From positions 19,723,570 through 19,787,569 of the forward strand of contig NC_084720.1 in the NCBI RefSeq assembly GCF_033807575.1: 64,000 nucleotides of DNA, written 5' to 3'. Made by a program: the position numbers and the translations under genes. Below are positions 57,188 to 64,000 of the stretch, in pieces (within the stretch, counting starts at the first letter, position 1; each line of letters starts with the position of its first letter). Below the pieces are notes generated by a model. That model searched no databases and was not told the origin of the DNA. It worked only from the letters and a program-made list of their open reading frames with translations. This stretch comes from Cydia pomonella. Its lineage: Eukaryota; Arthropoda; Insecta; Lepidoptera; Tortricidae.

Positions 57188-57311
57188 ATGCTTATAAGAT
57201 GTCACAGCGATAAGATACCGATGTGTCAGTGTCAAAAGTGAAGTTTTGGTTTAAGAAACTTTACTTTGGACACTGGCCGATCGTATTGTATTCGCTTAAT
57301 CTTACAAGCAT
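57188..57311. repeat. Foldback family F-GTGAC, palindromic copy
   Basis: AATGCTTATAAGATGTCACA, TGTCAGTGTCAAAAGTGAAG on the left and ACTTTGGACACTGGCC, TCTTACAAGCATT on the right pair imperfectly. Confidence 0.65.
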
Positions 57312-57345
57312 TCATCGAAATAAAACATATATATTTCAAAATATT

Positions 57346-57617
57346 TAAATAACACCGGTTACACTTACGTAACGTCTTTGTCGCTATTGGGGACGTGTTT
57401 CGAACCCATGGGGGGCCCTTCCTCAGGCTCGAGTGCTTGCGACGGCTGAACTCCACTCCGTGCACTGCGCACGCCGCCCGTCTCACCGCTCGTTGCGCAC
57501 GCGCTGACAGGGCGGGGGCGGCGGGGGCAGGGCAGTCCGCAGCCGGAGTTGTCAGGTGAAGGTCTGGTAGGGCGGCTACATCGGCTGTATTAACGTGAGT
57601 GTAACTGGTGTTATTTC
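57346..57617. repeat. GC-rich repeat with inverted ends
   Basis: AAATAACACCGGTTACACTT at the left is inverted at the right (GTGAGTGTAACTGGTGTTAT). The interior holds GTGTTTCGAACCCATGGGGG, CCTTCCTCAGGCTCGAGTGC and very GC-rich runs such as GGCGGGGGCGGCGGGGGCAG. I recognise the CTCAGGCTCGAGTGCTTGCG part from lepidopteran repeats. The minus open frame 57232-57486 comes from its composition. Confidence 0.65.
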
Positions 57618-57734
57618 AATATTTTCTTATAAGCATTGTTCGGATTGGGCCTTATATAACTTACATTTCCACGAATTGAACAGAACAAAGTGAGTGTCAT
57701 TAATGTCATTATAAACGTCATATTACAATTACAA

Positions 57735-58225
57735 GGCGATTTATGGCACCGATTTTGTGCAGTTATTTTGGTTGTCAAAAGTTGACTCTTGACAATCTAA
57801 TTACCACAACACATGGTGATAATATAGCGCCGAACACCACCACTTTTTTCAGCTGTAAAAAATTAGAGGAGGGACATACACACACACTTTTTTTAATTTC
57901 GGAGCGATTATTTCCGAAAATATTGAGTTTATCAAAGAATGACAGTTGAAGCCCCGTATTTGTTTTCAAAAACCTATTCAACGATACCCCACACCATTGC
58001 ATTAAAGCAAGAAATTATACATTTTGTATGGTAGGTACCCTAAAAAAAATCTAGTTTTTATTTAACCGGTCTGTCGCCATGTATGATTTATGTACCCATG
58101 CCAAATTGCAGCTTTCTAGCACTAACGATCACGGATCAAAGCCGCGGACGGACAGACAGCCAGACAGGTCGACATGGCGAAACTATAAGGGTTCCTAGTT
58201 GATTACGGAACCCCAAAAATAAACA
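57735..58225 (+). repeat. Dispersed repeat R-B, uninterrupted copy
   Basis: Contains CTAATTACCACAACACATGG, GGAGGGACATACACACACAC, GAATGACAGTTGAAGCCCCG, GTCGCCATGTATGATTTATG, ACTAACGATCACGGATCAAA and GGTTCCTAGTTGATTACGGA-ACCCC. It is the reference for the split copy at 31602-32220. Confidence 0.7.
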
Positions 58226-58469
58226 TAAAAATAAATATACCGGTCATGTCAATTTGGTTAATCTGCCAGTTCGACTTTCGCAGCCAATCAGAATACAAAT
58301 ATCCGCCGATCATAACGCGCCGCGCCGCGGCCGGCCCGTGGGTAATGTACGCCATTTCATCGGCCGGTAATTGTCACTCAATTATTTCCAGGAGAATGGT
58401 CACTGCATTATGTCAGCATAATGTGCAAAATGTCATTTGATATTTAATAACAGTTTCGGTTATCCATTG

Positions 58470-58681
58470 TACAGTCAGCATCAATAGTAGCGGATGAAAC
58501 AACGCGCCAAAAGTATCTGATATTCCGGATATTTTTTCCAAATATAGATCTATCTCTAAAATTCACGTTAAAAAGTATATCGTTTACAGTCTTAATGGTT
58601 CTACATACAGAACCATCACTTTTTGTTAAGCTGTTACAAAATGAAGCGTTGTTTGATCCACTACCTTTGATGCTGACTGTA
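58470..58681 (+). mobile_element. MITE M2, copy 3
   Basis: TACAGTCAGCATCAATAGTA and GCGGATGAAACAACGCGCCA at the left, CACTACCTTTGATGCTGACT-GTA at the right. Internal CTGATATTCCGGATATTTTT and TGTTAAGCTGTTACAAAATG match copy 1. The minus open frame 58444-58797 lies on it and is not a gene. Confidence 0.9.
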
Positions 58682-59008
58682 TTACCAGGGATGCTAGCTT
58701 TTTGTGATACATATTGGATTTTTGAAGTGAAAACTTCTTTAGCGGCACTGTGCACTTTTTGTGATGGGGGAAAAATTTTAAACTCGCGACAGGTCACGAG
58801 ACCGACAGATTCGTCAGATTGAAACTTCGTAAGACGGACACGTGACCTGATTGAAAAACTCCATGATAGTTCTAGTAATGATGATGGTGTAAGAGTCGTT
58901 GTAATTATGGATGGAAGTTGATTTTTCTAAGAGATAAACTTAATGTTAAATAATATTTCTAAAGAGAGAATTGTAATAGTTCTGAAGTGTTAAATTTTTA
59001 ATGTAATA
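58682..59008. other. Non-coding, no gene seen
   Basis: About 330 bases between a MITE and a transposon with nothing recognised. Confidence 0.4.
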
Positions 59009-59010
59009 TA

Positions 59011-60907
59011 CAGGGTGACTTCGAATTGGTAATACAAAACACTTGATTGTGGCTCAGTTAATACCATACATTACAATACATTCACTCCGTTGTTAAAATC
59101 AGCTGCATTTAATTCTCGCAAATTTTCTAACAAAACCAATAATTAAAGTCCCAAAGTGTGGTTACTCTACATTAAATATCTAACTGTCATACCTACTTGT
59201 CACTCGATCTTATCGTCAATGTACGTTATCATTGATATCACTACAAGTGACACTCGTGTAACTAAATTGTTTTGATGAGGTTTTAAGACCCTGATAAATT
59301 TATGGTAATAATAAGCCGAATTATTTTTTTAAAATCATTTATTATTGTACCTAATCTATCGATTAATACAAACTCGAAATTTTCTCTTCTTTATCGCAAT
59401 AATTATTTATAAGAATGAAACACTTTAAAACGCATAAATCACGTTTATTAACAACATGACCCTTTAAAAGTTTAAGTGTGAACCTACCTAAGCGTATTTT
59501 AAGATGTGTTCAAAATGACCACCGCCTTCCCTGTAATCGGCTCATAAGTCGGCCCGCCGTCTATGGTTGATTTTGAGTCTGTCTAAAATAAATTCATTGG
59601 CTTTTACAGAATTAAATGCCTCAATTATCTTTTGGCGAAGTTCATCGATAGTATTTGATTTCCGTGCGTACAATCTCCTTTTAATTTTGCCCCACAAAAA
59701 GAAGTCGAGTGGCGTCAGATCGGGACTTCGAGGCGGCCATGCGACTGGGCCGTTGCGTCCAATCCATCTGCCAGGGAATATTCTATCCAAATAATTTCGT
59801 ACACTTAGAGCAAAATGTGCTGGTGCACCGTCTTGCTGGAAATAGAGATTCTCCAAATTCTGTTCCGGCACCTCTTGTAGCAAAATCGGTAACACGTTTC
59901 TCAGGAAATCTTCATATTTCGGTCCATTTAAGTTGCCGTTAATAAAATACGGTCCAATCACACAATTATTCAGAATGCCTGCCCAAACGTTTACAGAAAA
60001 ACGAGTTTGGTAAGAGTTCGCCGAGTTACGTGAGGATTTGCATCACGATCAGCCCACCAGTGTTCATTGTGCACGTTAAAGAGGCCGACTCTTGTAAAAG
60101 TTGCCTCGTCGGTCCATAGGATATTTAAGTGTAAGTTTTGCTGCAGCCAACGCCCAAAAATAACTCTTCTAGGGTAATCATCCACTACAATATCCTGTAC
60201 CCTTTGAAATTTAAAGGGATGTTTTGCTTCAGCTTTCATTAGCCGCCAAATAAACAATTGGCTCGTGCCGAATCTCGCAGCAGCATCCCTTGTGTTGGCT
60301 TCTGGGTTGCGGTTAAAAAACTTGAGCACTCTTCTCCGAAAAGCTTGTGAATACCGCGGCCGCCGGCCTTGTGCTTGAGCATGTACTGGAACCGTACTGG
60401 AACTGACTATAGTCTCGTAAATTTTGGATGGTACTGTTTATTAATACACGTGTAGGTGTTGGGCAATCAGGGTATCGTTCGTGAAATAATGCCTGAGTTC
60501 GCACAGTACTCTGTGAAGTAAAATAAAATTCAGGAATATCCATTTTTTGAACATTAGTATACGGATAACGTAGAGGCATTTTAATTTAATTGTGAAATTA
60601 AAATCTCACGGAAAATATTATTTTCTTTGACAAGTGACAATTACTAATCAAAACACGTTTTCTTCATAAATACCGTGACAGGTGATTGATAACCAAAGAG
60701 GAAAGTGTTCATTTGAAATTCTCTAAACTTCTTTGTTAATTATTATGGTAGGATAACCATGTGAAGTCTAAACAAAAGGGATAAATTAAAAATTAAGAAA
60801 AAAATACTTTTGCTTAATTTAATAGCATGAGACTTAATTAAGGGGATTAGTTAAGGGAAAATGTGTGTAAAACATTAATTTTGTATTACCAATTTGAAGT
60901 CGCCCTG
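59011..60907 (-). mobile_element. DUF4817-type Tc1/mariner-superfamily transposon with short ends
   Basis: 1,897 bases flanked by TA (59009-59010 and 60908-60909). Ends are CAGGGTGACTTCGAATTGGT (left) and the inverse of CAGGGCGACTTCAAATTGGT (right); they match over about 28 bases to AATACAAAA. One broken transposase gene lies on the minus strand. Compared with 28953-31429 the ends are short and more diverged, indicating an older insertion. Confidence 0.88.
59542..60579 (-). pseudogene. DDE transposase with DUF4817-like N-terminus, two frameshifts
   Basis: Same protein class as 29577-30651 but a different family. The start is the ATG at 60579 (MPLRYPYTNVQKMDIPEFYF). The first segment runs to about 60415 (ALFHERYPDCPTPTRVLINS). 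The frame then changes, and the helix-turn-helix-like part EANTRDAAARFGTSQLFIWR, LWTDEATF (first catalytic Asp) and GLFNVHNEHWW follow. A second frame change near 60020 restores the original frame, which then shows INGNLNGPKYEDFL, YFQQDGAPAH (second Asp), WPPRSPDLTPLDFFLWGKI (third Asp) and a stop at 59542. I count 36 residues between the second and third Asp. The acidic residues are intact, but two frame changes make it inactive. Confidence 0.88.
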
Positions 60908-61170
60908 TACATTGTCATGTTTGTGTACGATAGCGCAATAAATGATAGTACTTTTATACTTTAAAATATAAAAATCTAAACAAACATACAAACTGCTAAA
61001 TTGAATTCGCTAGAATCGTCATATAGCACATGCAAAGAAGCTCTAGGACTCTTCATAACAAGAGTGAATGTGTGTGGCTTTACCGGAACTAGTGAGCTCT
61101 ATAAGTCTTGACGCCATTTACTATGAGGTAAAACTAGCGTAAATCATCGAGCCATTTTTTTCGACGACCA

Positions 61171-61432
61171 GTTTGGCCTCGTGGGTAGTGACCCCGCCTA
61201 CGAAGCCGATGGTCCCGGGTTCAAATCCTGGTAAGGGCATTTATTCGTGTGATGAGCATGGATATTTGTTCCTGAGTCATGGGTGTTTTCTATGTATTTA
61301 AGTATTTATAAATATTTATATATTATATATATCGTTGTCTAAGTACCCTCAACACAAGCCTTATTGAGCTTACTGTGGGACTTAGTCAATTTGTGTAATA
61401 ATGTCCTATAATATATATATATTTTTTTTTTA
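61171..61432 (+). mobile_element. tRNA-derived SINE, near full length
   Basis: GTTTGGCCTCGTGGGTAGTG (A-box region), GATGGTCCCGGGTTCAAATC (B box), then TTATTCGTGTGATGAGCATG, TTGTTCCTGAGTCATGGGTG, TCGTTGTCTAAGTACCCTCA, TTGAGCTTACTGTGGGACTT and a TA-rich then T-rich end. I recognise this as a frequent lepidopteran SINE. It would be transcribed by RNA polymerase III and depend on a LINE. No target duplication was identified. Confidence 0.9.
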
Positions 61433-62157
61433 ACTTGGGCCGAATAGACCCGATGACGTAATAAACCTGTTAAAAAATGCGCAGTTTTCTCTATGGTTTC
61501 GAAAGTAAAATGCTTGTGAAAACTTGTGCCTAATCCAAATATTAGAATTAGGCAGCAAGATGAAGTTTAGTAGTGTTTCTACAGTTCGGTGTACCTATAT
61601 ACTGCCGCAACAAGCAAACATAACAACCTATAAGTGATATTGGAACTTGAAATTTAATGCGCGAGACTACGATACATAATTGAACGAGGTTTTGAACGTC
61701 ACTTACGGCTAATATTATGATATAGATGACGGAGAAATGTAGTAAGGCATGTCGCGTCCAAAATATTAGTCATTTAAATTTATTCAAGCCCCAGTACAAG
61801 TCTCTTAAGTATTGCGGGCTCAAAGGACCGCTGGACTCCTTTTCAGTTTAATCAACTGTGTAACTCAGAATTTCTGGCTGTTTGTGCTTCAACTCGACAG
61901 TGGCAATTTAATTATTCCGTGCGATCGCTTGTCCCTCTTAGCTATACGCTTAATTAGCTTAAGTTGAAATTGTACACAATTATAAGATGAAATTTGGGTC
62001 ATAGGTGACGTTATCGTTATTATAGTTAATGACCTCTTAGTCGATAGTGATCTTGCCTAAGAACTCCAGGCCAGGGTATTATTTTGTTTTTATCACGAAT
62101 ATTTATTCTTTAGTTATGGTTGTTATCTAAGTATGTCTGTACATATATATATTATCG
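61433..62157. other. Non-coding, no gene seen
   Basis: No recognised gene or repeat edge. Confidence 0.4.
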
Positions 62158-62207
62158 CCGCCTAGGTATCCATAACTTTGCTTAGTTTGTTATGGATAAC
62201 TAGGCGG
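62158..62207. repeat. 50-base hairpin
   Basis: CCGCCTAGGTATCCATAAC and GTTATGGATAACTAGGCGG are complementary apart from one position, with a loop of about 12 bases. It directly follows the 3' side of the minus-strand LINE fragment. Confidence 0.75.
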
Positions 62208-62270
62208 AAAGTTAAGATGAAAGTGGAGGACCCGCGCGAAATCACATTTTCATACAAACATGCTGTTGTC

Positions 62271-62751
62271 CTAAAGCACCCCAGAGGTGCAAAGGGCCTT
62301 CACAAGCTCGCGCCACGCCTTCCTATCTTCAGCTCGTCCTCTGGCCTCGCTCCAGCTCAACCCGACCGCTCGTAACTCTCTTAGGACGGACCGTTGCCAA
62401 GAGTGTACAGGACGCCCGGAGCCACGGCTTCCGTCCGGCGGTTTCCACGCGAAAGCTATGGTAGCATTATTCGTTTCCCCTCTTCGAATAGTATGTCCTA
62501 TCCATCTCCATTTCCGTGTCGCAATTTCTTCGTCAATGGGTGTTTGCCGGCATATACTCCATAGGTCTTCATTTCGAATGGTTTTTGGCCAGAAAACGCG
62601 AAGGATCGACCTGAGGGACTTGTTGACGAAGACCTGAAGTTTATTAGTTAGGCCTTTAGTCACTCTCCACGTTTCGCAGCCAAAAAGCAACACAGATTTC
62701 ACAGTGGATTCGAAGAGGGAAAGTTTAACTCGTCGCGTGAGCACATTCGAC
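62271..62751 (-). pseudogene. LINE reverse transcriptase C-terminal fragment
   Basis: The minus frame reads RRVKLSLFESTVKSVLLFGC, ETWRVTKGLTNKLQVFVNKS, RKWRWIGHTIRRG, SGRPVHSWQRSVLRELRAVG and AWRELVKALC before a stop at 62271. This is the well-known region behind the reverse transcriptase core of several LINE clades (YGCETW ... WIGH..RR ... RGRP...W ... W...V.ALC). It is intact for about 160 residues without a stop, so fairly young or conserved, but lacks the core. The ATG at 62774 that seems to start the frame lies in the adjacent MITE M1 arm, so it is not the true start. The clade was not decided. Confidence 0.8.
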
Positions 62752-63005
62752 TCCCAAACAAACATAGTCCTCATTTTCCTCTCTGGATATAAAATTGAAA
62801 ATATTTTGACACTATTAATTGTATATTAACCACAGCTACCTATATGCCCCTACATTTGATTATTTCGTTTTTTTTTTATTATTATGAGAGCTCTAATTAT
62901 ATATCCAATTATGTAAACACTATTTTCCATAATACCAATATCCAGAATTTGAGGAAATTGGGGACGAAATTTGTATGGAGAAACGGCGTCACCTTTCCTC
63001 TTAAA
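62752..63005. mobile_element. MITE M1, fourth copy
   Basis: Left arm CAAACAAACATAGTCCTCAT, TTTCCTCTCTGGATATAAAA; right arm ATACCAATATCCAGAATTTG, GACGAAATTTGTATGGAGAA and GTCACCTTTCCTCTTAAAG. It lies against the 5' side of the LINE fragment. The arms are more diverged than in 5221-5516. Confidence 0.7.
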
Positions 63006-63555
63006 GATATGTTATTTATAGATTCGACTACAGCTAATGAAAAGGCTATTTCAAGCAGTTGGGTTCCTGTTAAAACATTGAATATCACTAATGTTTCGTA
63101 AACTTAACTACCGGGTACAGAAACATAAAACACAAATGTGCACCCTAAACCTGTATATGACCCATTCAGTAAAATCTATAAGTACTCATAGATATACAAT
63201 ATTATAGGGACTTTAGTCGCAGAGCTTATGAAAGGCAAAAGAGATCCGGCCTTTTTATGCTCTACCTTTCTGTATTTTCTTTGTGTTGCACAGATAATAG
63301 GATGTTTTAAGCCATGGAAATATGTGACAAAATATTTGCTTGAAGATTTTGAAATAAACACGAAATTCTTGTAATCATTGTGTATACGAGTGTCACTTGG
63401 GAACGCTACCCTACTTAATTCTCAAAATACGATTATGGAGAGATGATACCTTATAAGACTAAAAAAATTGTCATTCCTAAAAACTTAGAAAGATTTAAAG
63501 AGTAGTAGTATTTTTAAGCGACACCGTGGTCAAACGCTTTAGTTATTGAGCTCTG
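63006..63555. other. Non-coding, no gene seen
   Basis: No recognised gene or repeat. The minus open frame 63176-63361 has no family. Confidence 0.4.
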
Positions 63556-63744
63556 TACCCCTAGTGTAAATTTAATGGACATCATAACGTGACGAACGCG
63601 TTTGCGTTGAGTCTTATTTTGTATAGGATTTTGAGTTTCCAAAACGTCCCGCTTGGCGCGCTCTTTCTAAATCCAATACAAAATGAGACTAAACGCAAAC
63701 GCGTACGTCACGTTTCGAAATCGAATTTATTTACACTAGGGGTA
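63556..63744. mobile_element. Palindromic MITE (TACCCCTAGTGTAAAT ends)
   Basis: TACCCCTAGTGTAAATTTAA, AACGTGACGAACGCGTTTGC, GTTGAGTCTTATTTTGTATA at the left pair with TACAAAATGAGACTAAACGC, AAACGCGTACGTCACGTTTC and ATTTACACTAGGGGTA at the right. 189 bases; TA at both outer ends. The open frame 63589-63792 crosses it and is not a gene. Confidence 0.88.
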
Positions 63745-64000
63745 CTGCTCTTAATAATAATTTATGAAAGTAGAAATGAGGCACGTTATTGACTATATTT
63801 AAAAAGCCCTTTCCTTCGCTACGTGAGCCCTTTTTCTTCAGTATAATATGACATTTATTTCATTTTGAAATTAGTGTCGTGACTACTTAAAAACACAAAT
63901 AAAAATAGTTGGATTTGTTCCCTGATTGAATAGGTACCTATCTACACAGATAAAATCTGCACTCATATGTAAGTAGATAACACGATTCGCCTCAAGGGGT
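63745..64000. other. Non-coding end of window
   Basis: Nothing recognised in the last 256 bases. Confidence 0.4.

Noticed and set aside
58444..58797. 117-codon minus-strand open frame
   Set aside because: Most of it is MITE M2; a similar frame appears in the copy at 24815-25050 for the same reason.
61171..61250. tRNA gene candidate (A- and B-box motifs)
   Set aside because: The motifs are the head of a known type of SINE. The body continues with the characteristic SINE sequence, and a cloverleaf does not close.

Overview
The window looks like non-genic euchromatin of an insect, almost certainly a moth or butterfly (Lepidoptera). The base composition is AT-rich (impression, not computed). 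No host gene with convincing exons is visible. The sequence is packed with repeat types I recognise from lepidopteran genomes: tRNA-derived SINEs, 5'-truncated LINEs with short tandem 3' tails, TA- and TTAA-flanked MITEs, foldback elements, and Tc1/mariner-type transposons whose transposase begins with a DUF4817-like domain. The window could be intergenic or lie inside a large intron; the sequence alone does not decide this. Almost every open frame over 60 codons is a chance frame or a piece of a mobile element.

Layout. 1-11 kb: SINE, RTE-LINE ends, an arm-paired MITE (5221-5516), and an uninterrupted copy of a dispersed repeat (6880-7390) that is important later. 11-20 kb: a LINE ORF1 fragment on the minus strand, foldbacks, a SINE inserted into the end of a foldback with a 17-bp target duplication (16817-17180), and a MITE. 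20-28 kb: more MITEs, a LINE fragment with a perfect 10-bp target duplication (22761-23334), a 183-bp hairpin, and a LINE (26576-27874) inserted in a second copy of the 6880-7390 repeat. 29-31.4 kb: the best-preserved element, a DUF4817/DDE transposon with TA duplication and about 519-bp terminal inverted repeats (28953-31429). 31.4-46 kb: nested repeats, a tRNA-Lys primer binding site of an LTR element (37348), and an RTE tail with a 13-bp target duplication (39472-39610). 46-64 kb: a TTAA-flanked element, LINE and SINE pieces, a conserved repetitive nuclease-like reading frame (55359-55856), GC-rich repeats, a second DUF4817 transposon with short ends (59011-60907), a complete SINE (61171-61432) and terminal MITEs.

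How the parts relate. Several insertions can be placed in order because an empty or uninterrupted copy, or a target duplication, is present in the same window. All protein-coding mobile elements seen are broken (5' truncation, frameshift or stop), so none looks autonomous now. The non-autonomous families (SINEs, MITEs, foldbacks) would depend on enzymes encoded elsewhere in the genome.

I did not find a convincing new biological system. The most notable items are the long-armed DUF4817 transposon, the RPDG/LLWDAT nuclease-like frame, and the dated nested insertions. Coordinates of repeat edges are by eye and may be off by several bases where no target duplication is stated.
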